Assembly: GCF_963082655.1 (NCBI RefSeq)
Contig: NC_081552.1
Location: 1,798,001-1,862,000 of the forward strand
Direction: 5' to 3'
DNA from: Stomoxys calcitrans
Lineage: Eukaryota; Arthropoda; Insecta; Diptera; Muscidae
Length of the DNA stretch: 64,000 bases
Positions 21,646 through 32,545 of this stretch are shown piece by piece. A program made the position numbers and the translations under genes. The notes under the pieces are model-generated. The model saw only the letters and a program-made list of their open reading frames with translations, was not told where the DNA came from and did no database searches. The first letter of the stretch is position 1; each line of letters begins with the position of its first letter.

Positions 21646-23106
21646 AACAAGTAAAAAGGCGTTAAGTTCGGCCGGGCCGAACTTTGGATACCCACCACCT
21701 CGGGTATATATGTAAACCATCTTTCATCAAAATTCGGTGAAAATTTCATTATACTCATATACCTCATACCGATCTGAACTATATACGACACGGATGTGGA
21801 AAAGCCGAACATAAGGCACTGTGTCAAATTTCAGTGAAATCGGATTATAAATGCGCCTTTCATGGGGCCAAGACTTTAAATCGAGATATCGGTCTACATG
21901 ACAGCTATATCCAAATCTGGACCGATTTGGGCCAAGTTGCATAAACATGTCGAAGAGCCTAACACTAAGCACTGTCCCAAATTTCGGCGAAATCGGACAA
22001 TAAATGCCTCTTTTATGGGCCCTAAACCTTAAATACAGAGATTGATCTATATGACAGCTATATTCAAATCTGAACCGACCTGGGCAAAATTGAAGAAGGA
22101 CGTCGAAGAGCCCAACCAAACTCACTGTTTCAAATTTCAGCGACATCGGACAATAAATGCGTCTTTTATGGCCCCAAAACATAAAACCTAGATATCGGTC
22201 TATATGGCAGCTATATCCAAATCTGGACCGATCTGTGCGATATTGCAGAAGTATGTCAAGGGGCTTAATTTAACTCACTGTTCCAAATTTCAGGGACATC
22301 GGGCAATAAATGAGCATTTTATGGGCCCAAAACCATAAATCAAGAAATCGGTCTATATGGCAGCTATATCCAAATTTGAACCGATCTGGACCAAATTGAA
22401 GAAATATGTCAAAGGGCCTAACACAACTCACCGTCCCAAATTTCAGCAAAATCGGATAATGAATGTGGCTTTTATGGGCCTTACACCATAAATCGGAGGA
22501 TCGATCTATATGGCAGCTATATCCAAATCTGGACCGATCTGAGCCAAATTAACGAAGGGTGTCGATGGGCTTTACACAATTCACTGCCCCGATTTTCATC
22601 AAAATCGGATAATAAATGTGGCTTTTGTGGGCCTAAGACCCTAAACCGGAGGATCAGTCTATATGGCAGCTATATCCAAATCTGAACCGATCTGGACCAA
22701 ATTAAAGAAACATGTCAAATGGCCTAAGACAACTCATTGTCCCAAATTTCAACAAAATCGGATAATAAATGTGGCTTTTATGGGCCTAAGACCTTAAATC
22801 GGCGGATCGGTCTATATGGGGGCTATATCAAGATATAGTCAGATATAGCCCATCTTCGAACTTAACATGCTTATGGACAAAAAAAGAATCTGTGCAAAAT
22901 TTCAGCTCAATATCTCTATTTTTAAAGACTGTAGCGTGATTTCAACAGACAGACGGACAGACGGACGGACATGGCTAGATCGTCTTAGATTTTTACGCTG
23001 ATCAAGAATATATATACTTTATAGGGTCGGAAATGGATATTTCGATGTGTTGCAAACGGAATGACAAAATGAATATACCCCCATCCGTCGGTGGTGGGTA
23101 TAAAAA
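21646..23106 (-). mobile_element. HINE family B, complete, 1.46 kb
   Basis: This is the best B reference copy. From the left it has AACAAGTAAAAAGGCGTTAA, the perfect palindrome TTCGGCCGGGCCGAA, the 3' inverted repeat TACCCACCACCTCGGGTATA and a hairpin-proximal unit. Monomers follow with CGGTC (or variant) at 22196, 22349, 22502, 22655 and 22808, all exactly 153 bp apart. The 5' module has an ACAGACGGACAGACGGACGG microsatellite, and the terminus is ATCCGTCGGTGGTGGGTATA. The 151-codon minus frame at 21727-22182 is just the monomer read in its one open frame. Confidence 0.95.
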
Positions 23107-23124
23107 AGGATGAAACGTGATTCC

Positions 23125-24929
23125 TTTTTATACCCTCCACCATAAGATGGGGGGTATACTAATTTCGTCATTCTGTTTGTAACTACTCGAAATATTCGTC
23201 TGAGACCCCATAAAGTATATATATTCTTGATCGTCGTGAAATTTTATGTCGATCTAGCCATGTCCGTCCGTCTGTCCGTCCGTCCGTCCGTCCGTCCGTC
23301 TGTCTGTCGAAAGCACGCTAACTTCCGAAGGAGTAAAGCTAGCCGCTTGAAATTTTGCACAAATACTTCTTATTAGTGTAGGTCGGTTGGTATTGTAAAC
23401 GGGCCATATCGGTCCATGTTTTGATATAGCTGCCATATAAACCGATCTTGGGTCTTGACTTCATCAGCCTCTAGAGTGCGCAATTCTTATCCGATTGAAA
23501 TGAAATTTTGCACGACGTGTTTTGTTGTTATATCCAACAACTGTGCCAAGTATGGTTTAAATCGGTTCATAACCTGATATAGCTGCCATATAAACCGATC
23601 TTGGGTCTTGACTTCTTGAGCCTGTAGAGTGCGCAATTCTTATCCGATTGAAATGAAATTTTGCACGACGTGTTCTGTTGTTATATCCAACAACTGTGCC
23701 AACTATGGTTTAAATCGGTCCATAACCTGATATAGCTGCCATATAAACCGATCTTGGGTCTTGACTTCTTGAGCCTGTAGAGTGCGCAATTCTTATCCGA
23801 TTGAAATGAAATTTTGCACGACGTGTTCTGTTGTTATATCCAACAACTGTGCCATCTATGGTTTAAATCGGTCCATAACCTGATATAGCTGCCATATAAA
23901 CCGATCTTGGGTCTTGACTTCTTGACAATCTAGAGGGCGCAATTCTTATCCGATTGGAATGGAATTTCGCACGACGTGTTTTGTTATTATATCCAACAAC
24001 TGTGTCAAATAAAGTTCAAATCGGTCCACAACCTGATATAGCTGCCATATAAACCGATCTTGGGTCTTGACTTCTTGAGCCTCTAGAGTGCGCAATTCTT
24101 ATCCGATTGGAATGAAATTTTGCACGACGTGTTTTGTTGTTATATCCAACAACTGTGCCATGTATAGTTCAAATCGGTCCATAACCTGATGTAGCTGCCA
24201 TATAAACCGATCTTGGGTCTTGACTTCTTGACCCTCTAGAGGGCGCAATTCTTATCCGATTGGAATGGAATTTCGCACGACGTGTTTTGTTATGATACCC
24301 AACAACTGTGCCAAGTATGGTTGAAATCGGTTCATAACCTGATATAGCTGTCATATAAACAGATCTGGGGATTTGACTTCTTGAGCTTCTAGAGGGCGCA
24401 ATTCCTATCCGATTTGCCTGAAATTTTGCATGACGTATTTTATTTTTACTTTTAACAACTGTGCCAAATAAGGTTCAAATCGGTTCATAACCTGATATAG
24501 CTGCCATATAAACCGATTTGGGATCTTGACTTCTTGACCCCTAGAGGTCGCAATTATTATCCGATATGCCTGAAATTTTGTACGATGGATCCTCTCATGA
24601 CCATCAACAAACGTGTTTATTATGGTCTGAATCGGTCTATAGCCCGATACAGATCCCATATTAATCGTTCTCTCTATTTTACTTCGTGAGCCCCAATGGG
24701 CGCAATTCTTATACGAATTGGCTGAAATTTTACACAGGTCTCCAACATATAATTTAATTGTGGTCCGAACCGGACCATATCTTGATATCGTTTTAATAGC
24801 AGAGCAACTCTTTTCTTATAACCTTTTTTTGCCTAAGAAGAGATGCCGGGAAAAGAACTCGACAAATGCGATCCATGGTGGAGGGTATATAAGATTCGGC
24901 CCGGCCGAACTTAGCACGCTTTTACTTGT
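23125..24929 (+). mobile_element. HINE family A, complete, 1.8 kb
   Basis: This is the best A reference copy. The 5' terminus is TTTTTATACCCTCCACCATA. The 5' module contains GAGACCCCATAAAG and TTTTATGTCGATCTAGCC. A (GTCC)n microsatellite lies at 23262-23312. There are eight monomer starts (AGCTGCC or variant) at 23428, 23581, 23734, 23887, 24040, 24193, 24346 and 24499, all 153 bp apart with no indel. The 3' inverted repeat ATCCATGGTGGAGGGTATAT leads to the palindrome TTCGGCCCGGCCGAA, then CTTAGCACGCTTTTACTTG. The architecture is that described for helentron-associated elements (HINEs, DINE-1 of Drosophila); this assignment is by structure only. Confidence 0.95.
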
Positions 24930-25400
24930 TTTAGATAATACATTTGAAAGTAAAAAATCTTACTGATTTCATTTAGTAGGACATTAAGTGTTTCATCGAA
25001 TTAATTAAAAAATTTACTCCAATTAAGTAAATTTTTAATATAATTTGGTTAAATTTTGTATGAAACAAGGAAAAATTTCAAGCCTCAAAAAAAAATGTTG
25101 CACATCCTAAGTTAGTGGCAAATAGTTTATAAACTTGAATTTCGTAAGTAATTTTACTAAAACCCAATTCTATCGAACAACTTAAATATTCCTGTGGCAG
25201 ACAACGCTCTTATTAGCTCATGATAAAAGTTTCGTTGTTTTCAGTTCAACGATTCGTTAAATCGAATTTTTTCAAGTTGTACATATCCATTTGTAAAAAA
25301 TTAGAAGGAAACGTTTCCTAAATTTGAATTCTTTTGTGCAACTTTAAAGAAGCACAAGTTCCAACTTAAAATTTTGTTAAAATTGTACTTGGTTTGAAAG
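24930..25400. other. AT-rich spacer, no gene seen
   Basis: The first 65 bp resemble 19611-19680. The remainder is AT-rich with no recognised content. Confidence 0.4.
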
Positions 25401-26235
25401 TTTTTATACCCTCCACCATAGGATGGGGGGTATACTAATTTCGTCATTTTGTTTGTAACTACTCGAAATATTCGCCTGAGACCCCATAAAGTATATATAT
25501 TCTTGATCGTCGCGACATTTTATGTCGATCTAGCCATGTCCGTCCGTCCGTCTGTCTGTCGAAAGCACGCTAACTTCCGAAGGAGTAATGCTAGCCGCTT
25601 GAAATTTTGCACAAATACTTCTTATTGACTTTTTGAGCCTCTAAAGAGCGCAATTCTTATCCGATTTGAATGAAATTTTGCACGACGTGTTTTGTTATGA
25701 TATCCAACAACTGTGTCAAGTATGGTTTAAATCGGTCTAGGTTATATATAGCTGCCATATATACCGATCTTGGGTCTTGACTTCTTGAGCCTCTAGAGTG
25801 CGCAATTCATATCCGATTGGAATGAAATTTTGCATGACATATTTTATTCTTACTTTTAACAACTGTGTCAAGTAAGGTTCAAATCGGTTCATAACCTGAT
25901 ATAGCTGCCATATAAACCGATCAGGGAACTTGACTTCTTAAGCCTCTAGAGGTCCAATTATTATCCGATTTGCCTGAAATTTTGTACGACAGATTCTCTC
26001 ATGACCATCAACATGCGTGTCGAATTGGCTGACTTTTTACACAGGTCTCCAACATATAATTTAATTGTGGTTCAAACCGGACCATATCTTGATATAGCTC
26101 TAATAGCAGAGCAAATCTTTTGTTACATCCTTTTTTGTCTAAGAAATGATGCCGGTAAAAGAACTCGACAAATGCGATCCATGGTGGAGGGTATATAAGA
26201 TTCGGCCCGGCTGAACTTAGCACGCTTTTACTTGT
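25401..26235 (+). mobile_element. HINE family A, complete with fewer monomers
   Basis: Both termini are present (TTTTTATACCCTCCACCATA at 25401 and the palindrome TTCGGCCCGGCTGAA followed by CTTAGCACGCTTTTACTTG at the right). The 5' module is joined to a monomer after a deletion at about 25625, and only about three monomers remain. Confidence 0.9.
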
Positions 26236-26689
26236 TTTAACTGAACTAAGCGATAACTTCATAGGAATACCATGATTTGCTTAATGTAATCAAAAATTTT
26301 CTTAATTTGTTGTGCACATTAATTTACATAAAATATTGAAATCGATCCTAGATTGTTTTCAATATCTCATTTGGCATTTTTACATATATTTTTGCGGTGA
26401 CCTGTCATAACGACCAACGATCATAAGGCCCAGAATCAATTTTGGACGTTGAGTCCGCCCATACCTTGGTCATAAGGCCCAAAATAAAAGTGGGCGTTAA
26501 ACCCCCCATATAGCGGTCAGAATGCCCAGAAAATGGAAACACAACGCCCAATTTATTGTTCTCCTTCTTATATTTTCTATATTTTCAAATAAACTTTGAA
26601 TTTATTATTATGAATCCAAAGTTGAACCGTGAAGCGAAGAATAAATAATTTTGGCATTTGAAATCCACTCAGTGAAGGGTCTAGTCTAA
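26236..26689. repeat. Spacer with an approximate 48-bp repeat
   Basis: CATAAGGCCCAGAATCAA at 26422 and CATAAGGCCCAAAATAAAAG at 26471 start two related units (TTGGACGTTGAGTCCGCCCA versus GTGGGCGTTAAACCCCCCAT). A third, weaker unit starts near 26517 (CAGAATGCCCAGAAAAT). The rest is AT-rich and unassigned. Confidence 0.5.
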
Positions 26690-26930
26690 ATCAGGCAATA
26701 ACCTGATATAGCCGCCATATAAACCGATCTCCCGAATAGACTTCTTCTGCCCCTAGAGGGCGCAATTCCTATCCGATTTGCATTTTGCATCACGTGTTTC
26801 GTTATGACTTCCAACATCTGTGCTAAGTATGGTTCAAATCGGTCCATAACCTGATATAACTGTCATATAAACCTATCTTGGGTCTTGACTTCTTGAGCTT
26901 CTAGAGGGCGCAATTCTTATCCAATTTGGT
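26690..26930 (+). mobile_element. HINE family A, monomer-only fragment
   Basis: About one and a half monomers (CCTGATATAGCCGCCATATA, GGGCGCAATTCTTATCC) are present without either terminus. The fragment is cut on the right where the mariner sequence starts. Confidence 0.8.
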
Positions 26931-27956
26931 CTACGAACGCTATTTGTGTTGTTTACAGTAACTTAAAAGATTCTTCTCGCCCCAAAAAAATGGAATTAAA
27001 CCGTGAACATTTTCATGCGATTATTTTTTACAACAGATTAATTCAACATCAGTGATCCGATGAACTTAACTCAATTTTTGGGGATGAAGCTCCATCAAGG
27101 ACCAGTGTTTATCGATGAATTTCGCGAAAGTCGTCCAAAATCAGTTGTTATTCCAAAAACTAAGATCGTGATGTGATCTATCGTGAAATTGAGACAACCT
27201 TAGGCATTCATAACACCAGCATATATTCCATACTGCATGAACATTTGAGTGTCAAAAAATTTTTTCGTGTTGGATCCCACACAATTTGCAATCACTCAAT
27301 AAAAGGCTCTTGTCGATTGGTCGAAAGAATGCTCCAAAAATTCGAACGCGGTGCTTCGAAACATGTCTGTGACATCGTGACAAGTGATGAATAGTAGATT
27401 TACGAGTGTGAGCCCGAAAGTAAACAGAAGTCGAGTGTATGGGTGTATCATAATGAGCCAAATCCAACAAAAGTTGCTCGCGGACGAAGCACTGTTTTTC
27501 GGAAAAACTGGACATGTCGCAATCGTATCACTAGCACAACGCAGAACAGTCAATTTTGAATGGTACACGACCATTTCTTTGCCAGTTGTCTTCCAAGAAA
27601 TCAGGAAAACCAACCGCCGAAGACGGATTATTCTTCACCACGACAATGCGAGCTCTCACACATCGGCTCAAACAACTGCATTTTTGAGCACTCAAAACAT
27701 CGATTTGATGAGTCATCCGCCGTATAGTTCTGACTTAGCACCGAATGACTTTTGTTTATTCCCGTACGTAAAAAAAATTAAAGGTCAACGTTTTTCGACA
27801 CCTGAAGAAGCGAGTGGCAAAAGTGCTTCGACAATTAGTTCAAACGCATGCAAACGTGTATAGATTTTTATGGGGAATACTTAAAAAACAATAAAGCGAT
27901 TTTCGATGATTAATATTTGTTTTTGTTCTCTAATCTCGAAATATAAAAGGCAACCT
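26931..27956 (+). mobile_element. mariner transposon, left end lost
   Basis: The right end, read inward on the minus strand, begins AGGTTGCCTTTTATATTTCG, a mariner-type terminus. The expected matching left repeat is not present at 26931, where the element abuts a HINE fragment, so it is 5'-truncated by perhaps a few tens of bases. Confidence 0.85.
26990..27894 (+). pseudogene. mariner transposase (DD34D), broken
   Basis: The transposase would carry an N-terminal HTH and a C-terminal DDE nuclease. Visible in order are MELNREHFHAIIFYN at the start, a GDEAPSRTSVYR-like segment, YREIETTLGIHNTSIYSILH (about 27180), then DIVTSDE with the first catalytic Asp. Next are KTGHVAIVSLAQRRTVNFEW, RIILHHDNASSHTS with the second Asp, and PYSSDLAPNDFCLFPYVK with the third. 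I count 34 residues between the second and third, the mariner DD34D spacing. The conserved Ser-Trp after the first Asp motif is replaced by two TAG stops (27392-27397). Several frameshifts, and losses after the HTH start and after PYVK, make it inactive. The frame of the C-terminus ends at TAA 27892-27894. Confidence 0.9.
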
Positions 27957-28399
27957 CGTCTTTCGGTAAAAGTTTGTGTTTGTATTTTCTGGGGAGCAGA
28001 CGTACCTGTTTTGGGCTCCACTTATGGCTCGTAAAGTGCGGCAACAAGGTAGAATACACCAGTTTTGCTTCAGAAAAAAGAACGATTGAACACACACACA
28101 CTTTGCATTAATCGTCGAATGTGAATACCTTCGATATATCTACAATAAACACCAAAAATTTTATATATTTTCACCGGAAGGAAACTGCCGGCCAAATTAC
28201 TCAAAAGTTAAAAGAGTATTAGCGAGTGAGTAAATAACAGCTGTGTTTATTTCATTCCGTCAAAATATTGGTATTTGAAATATTGCCAAATTGAGCAAAG
28301 AATTGGAGTTCAGAATTGCAATTGGAAGAAGAATTGCATTAACAACAACACGCCAAAAACTTTCGATAGTCAAATTAACTGAATAACCTTAAAAGTATG
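27957..28399. other. No gene seen
   Basis: This is AT-rich spacer, possibly including a LINE 5' untranslated region. (CA)n-like ACACACACACA occurs at 28091. Confidence 0.3.
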
Positions 28400-29216
28400 C
28401 TAACAACTTTCAACAACACGAAAGCACTGTTGGCACAGTGGGATGTGCAGCACAAAGTCCGAAGCGCAAGCTGATGGAGACTCGCAGTAAGATTCATCTG
28501 CAGTGGGAAATATGCCAAATGCGGAATTAATGAAACAACTGAATCAAGTAATGTCAAAATTATTAGATGCAAAATTTTAAAATCTTCCAAAAGAAGAATA
28601 CCATCGATGTAGTGAATGGCGAAGTAAAAAGATTATTGGCAGAAAATGAAGAGATGAAGGCGGAAATGAAAGTTTTTCAAAGAAAAGAGGGAAAAAGACA
28701 ATCGGAGAATGGAGGAAGAAATGGCAAGAAAAAGCTTATAGTGCAATGAAAATAAGCTCCGGAATAGTAATTGAAAATGTAAAAACCAGCACAGAATGGT
28801 GATAAGATGACAATAGGTATTAAATCTGCAAAAATGCTACCGGAAATTTTAAAACACACAAAAACCTTGGCGGGATCATCAATATTTTTGGAAAGGGATC
28901 TGAATGCTACAACTAAAGAAAGCACTTTTGCGTGCCGAAAAGTTATTAATCGAAAATAAAACAATGTTTTGGAATGCAAAAAGAAGCTTATGCGTAGGGA
29001 TAAGTAAACAAGAGGAATTATGCACGCTTTATGTGGCGATGCAATATAGAATCTGAAATTGGATTACGACATTATTCTCGTCAATTCAAATTCAAAAAAC
29101 TTTTAAGAGAAAATTACCGAAATAATGTCGGTGAAGGAAAGCGAGAGAAAGCAAGTTCGTTGACTAAATCACCGGAAAATAAATTACCGATAATTATGAA
29201 TTGAAAATATTAGCGT
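28400..29216 (+). pseudogene. LINE ORF1-like remnant
   Basis: Broken frames upstream of the LINE ORF2 at 29217 read as a charged, coiled-coil-like protein: NMPNAELMKQLNQVMSKLLD, then VNGEVKRLLAENEEMKAEMK. No zinc knuckle is visible. Assignment as ORF1 rests on position and composition only. Confidence 0.45.
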
Positions 29217-29236
29217 ATAATGTACATGGATAAGGA

Positions 29237-29544
29237 GGCCGGCCACCTTAGCGCAGAGGTTCGCATGTCTGCATATGACGCTGAAAGCCTGGGTTCAAAT
29301 TCTGGCGAGACCATCAGAAAAAATTTTCAGCGGTGGTTTTCCCCTCTTAATGCTGGCAACATTTGTGAGGTACTATGCCATGTAAAACTTTTCTCCAAAG
29401 AGGCACGCCGTTCGGACTCGGCTATAAAAAGGAGGCCCCTTATCATTGAGCTTAAACTTGAATCGGACTGCACTCATTGATATGTGAGAAGTTTGCCCCT
29501 GTTCTTTAGTGGAATGTGGGCATGGGCAAAATTTCCAATTTACA
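29237..29544 (+). mobile_element. tRNA-derived SINE, complete with target duplication
   Basis: This is the reference copy. The tRNA-like head is GGCCACCTTAGCGCAGAGGT with an A-box-like segment, and the B-box-like GGTTCAAATTC lies at about 29292. The body has GCGGTGGTTTTCCCCTCTTA, GTGAGGTACTATGCCATGTA, GAGGCACGCCGTTCGGACTC and CCCCTTATCATTGAGCTTAA. The tail has GAAGTTTGCCCC and TGGAATGTGGGCATGGGCAA. It is flanked by AATGTACATGGATAAGGA (29219-29236) and AATGTACATGGATTAGGGA (29545-29563), a target-site duplication inside the LINE endonuclease region. Confidence 0.9.
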
Positions 29545-30958
29545 AATGTACATGGATTAGGGAACAAATATCTTTACCCCGAGTTGTATAAATTGGTAGA
29601 AGAGTTTGATATTTTTATGTTGTTAGAAACATATGTCGAGGAAAAGAATTTAAACAACTATGAAAATAAATTCAAAACCTTCAAAACCTATTGGCAAGCA
29701 GCTACAACAATAAATTACAGATGAAGAGCTATCGCTGGTCAAGTCTGTGGTGTAAAGAGGTACCTAGAGAGGAAGCGCGCAAGACATGAGTTGATACATA
29801 GAGAAAACATTGAGTTGATAATGTGTGAAATGAAGTCAATAAAATTTGAAGTAATACCTGTTTATCTACGAGGTTTAAGTTGGACCAGGGATTTCGAAAA
29901 GCTCAAGAGAGCAGTTGAGTCCAGTTATGTTCAAAAAATTATAATAGCAGACCACAACGTACGTATTGGGGAGGAGCAACTGCTTCAGAGTGAACTGGTG
30001 GAGGAATTAACAAACAGCATAGCATAGAAAGAAACTCAAATAACCCAGTAATTAATACTAAATAATTCAAAAAACTACATAGAGTTTCGCAATAATAACG
30101 GCCTAGCTATTCTTAATGGCAGAACTGCAGGAGATGAAGAAGGACGATTCACATTTGCAAATAAAAACGGTTATTAAGTTATCGACTTTTGCGGAATTTC
30201 ATACGATACATTAAGCAGGGTACAAAGATACGAGGTCGAAAATAAGATATGATCGGATCACTTTCCATTAGCACTCACTATTAACACCGAGGGTCTATAT
30301 CGAAATGAAACCAAAAACCAAAATCTACTACCCAAATTGATATGGAAGGATAACCCGATGGATAGCTATCAAAACAAGCTAGGGGAAAATCTGTCACTCC
30401 TAGGGGATTTCGGCATCATTCCAAAACAAGATTTTTCCGAAAAAAAAATCATAGCAAAAACAAATGGTTAGATAACGATTGTATGAAAGCTCGAAGGAGA
30501 ACAATGAAATATCTCAATATTTATAGAAGGTCGCAGGAAGTTAAGGACAGGCATACCTACATCGAACAACAACAACTGAATAATGTATCCAACAGCAAAT
30601 CATGGTTGTCCTTAGCAAAGGATATAAGACAACAAGGGAACAGAATTGGTTGCAGTTTAAAGGCGCAGAAACCCTACAGTTTATGCACCATATAAAATAG
30701 AAAACGAATTCATAGGCAGGGACTTCAGCTTTTTGGAATTAAGGGAACAACTTCAAAAATTCAAAGAAAATACGACCCCGGGCGAATAGCGTGTACCGTA
30801 CGAATTCTTTAAGCACGCAACAGACAAATTTTTAGTGGCACTGGCCAAGGGTTTTACAAAAATCTTAAATGGAATGGATGATTTCGAATTGTTTCGCTAC
30901 AGTTTTATATTCCCAATTCATAAGAAAGGAGATACTAACCTGCCATTACAAAGGAATC

Positions 30959-31008
30959 TCCTATCTTGTAATCCACTCCTGGCTAACTGAGTGGATTACA
31001 AGATAGGA
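30959..31008. repeat. Perfect 20-bp inverted repeat, 10-nt loop
   Basis: The left arm TCCTATCTTGTAATCCACTC (30959-30978) is the exact reverse complement of 30989-31008. The right arm continues the LINE reading (WLTEWITR then EILNEHQAGF). The left arm replaces RT sequence that should follow the HKKGDTNLP block. Confidence 0.95.
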
Positions 31009-31151
31009 AATATTGAATGAACACCAAGCCGGTTTCCGAAAAGGTTATTCCACAGTCGATAACGTATTTGATCTCGTGTCCATTTTGAACTTAAAAATGC
31101 CAGAACTTTAGAGTTTAGGGTTGCTTATGATAGAGTACCAAGAAGTCATCT

Positions 31152-31686
31152 TCTTAAGTTCGACTGGACCGAATCTTATATACCCTCCACTATGGATCGC
31201 ATTTGTCGAGTTCTATGCGCGGTATCTCTTTTTAGGCAAAAAAAAGAATATGGAATAAGAACTGTTATGCTATTGGAGCTATGTCAAGTTAAAGTCCGAT
31301 TGGGACCATAAGGACCAGCTATATTAGGTTATATACCGATTTGCGCCATACCTAGCACAGTTATTGGAAGTCATAACAAAACACCTCATACAAAATTTCA
31401 GCCAAATCGGATGAGAATATTGGCTCAAGAAGTCAAGATCCAAGTCGGTTTATATGACAGCTATAGCAGACTATGAACCGATTTTAATCATACTTAACAC
31501 ATTTGTTGGAAGTGATATCGAAACACTACGCGCAAAATTTCAGCTAAATTGGATAAGAATTGCGCCCTTCCGCGGCTTAAGAACTCAAGATCCAAGATCG
31601 GTTTATATGACAGCTATATCAAACCATGGACTGATTTGAACCATACTTAGCGCAGTTGTTTTAAGTGATACCAAAACACCACATTC
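31152..31686 (-). mobile_element. HINE family A, both termini missing
   Basis: It starts in a degraded palindrome (AAGTTCGACTGGACCGAATC), then has CCCTCCACTATGGATCGCAT and about three monomers. It stops inside a monomer where a D block begins. Confidence 0.8.
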
Positions 31687-31692
31687 AGTTAA

Positions 31693-32505
31693 TCAGGAGT
31701 AGAGTACGAAATTCATATTACAAATTGGGTCCAAGAAACTGGGGGACCGCCCCAATCCCAAAACGATCATAACAATGTGGAACTTAAATGATAGTTATTC
31801 GTCAGTAGATTGCGGAAGAGTAACGGAAGGTTCCCGTTAGTGGTGGTGGTGTTTTCACCACCTAAAATCAAAAGTAAACCGATAGGCACAATATGAATAT
31901 CAAATGAAAGGTATTGGAGAGTAGAATTCGAATATTGTTTTAAAAGCACCCGATGGCTACAGTAGATTACAAATATGGCATACCAAATTAGGCCCAAGTA
32001 ATGCGAGGTCGCCGACCATGTCTATATGGGACTCATCATTTCCGTTTATGACAAATGGAACTGAAATTACCGGGAGTAAATAACGAATTTGATATCTATT
32101 TTCTGGACAAAGCGCCGGTGGCCACCCCAGCCCCAAAACACCTGTCAAACGTTTCATATTTACCGACCGAATATGGGGCTCAAATTAAAGTGATTTGGGA
32201 GTGGAACACGAATTTGATACCCATATTTGATTCGTAATGTCTGAGGTACCATTCCTCCCCCAAAAAGCACTTCACATTACTCTAATTTTTAAAAACACCA
32301 GATCTCGGAAATTTGTAATGCGATTCGTTTGAAATTTTTTTGCACTCTTACCAAAAACAAAACGTGGTTTCTATTGTTGGGTCCAGGTGCCTGGGGGGCT
32401 GCCCAAAACCCGCCAAAGAGCTCAAATGAAAGTTGCTTGAAAGGAAAAATACGAATTTAATATCCAATTGAAGAACCATGAGTTTGGGGAGCTGCCCTAC
32501 CCCAA
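31693..32505. repeat. Family D block
   Basis: Diverged units with AAATGAAAGGTATTGGAGAG, AGTAGAATTCGAATATTG, GGGGACCGCCCCAATCCC and CCAAAAACAAAACG are recognisable as the reverse orientation of the D consensus at 42817-44545. Confidence 0.7.
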
Positions 32506-32516
32506 AATACCTCCCT

Positions 32517-32545
32517 CATTAAACTCATTGATAAGGGTCCTTTTT
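32517..32545 (-). mobile_element. SINE tail scrap
   Basis: CATTAAACTCATTGATAAGG matches the inverse of the SINE segment CCTTATCATTGAGCTTAA. Only about 29 bp can be assigned. Confidence 0.4.

Larger units (their letters stand above)
29217..31149 (+). pseudogene. LINE ORF2 remnant, split by a SINE
   Basis: This is a decayed non-LTR retrotransposon ORF2. The endonuclease start (YNVHG, then after the SINE GNKYLYPELYKLVEEFDIFM and LLETYV) is followed by KIIIADHNVRIGEEQ, corresponding to the GDFN.RIG block, then ILNGRTAGDEEGRFTFA and VIDFCGISYD with SDHFPLAL. The RT region has VPYEFFKHATDKFLVALAKG, YSFIFPIHKKGDTNLP and NEHQAGFRKGYSTVDNVFDL, then VAYDRVPRSHLLKF, the RT aspartate block with its first Asp region damaged. 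Stops and frameshifts occur throughout and a deletion marked by a foldback lies at 30959-31008. It is cut by a HINE at about 31152. Confidence 0.85.

Noticed and set aside
21727..22182. 151-codon minus-strand frame with a 51-residue internal repeat, possible repeat protein
   Set aside because: It is the 153-bp B monomer read in its one open frame. In family A the open frame lies on the other strand relative to the element, and neighbouring copies break it, so coding is unlikely.
23262..23312. Regularly spaced short repeats, CRISPR-like
   Set aside because: This is the GTCC microsatellite of a HINE in a eukaryotic sequence; there are no spacers and no cas genes.
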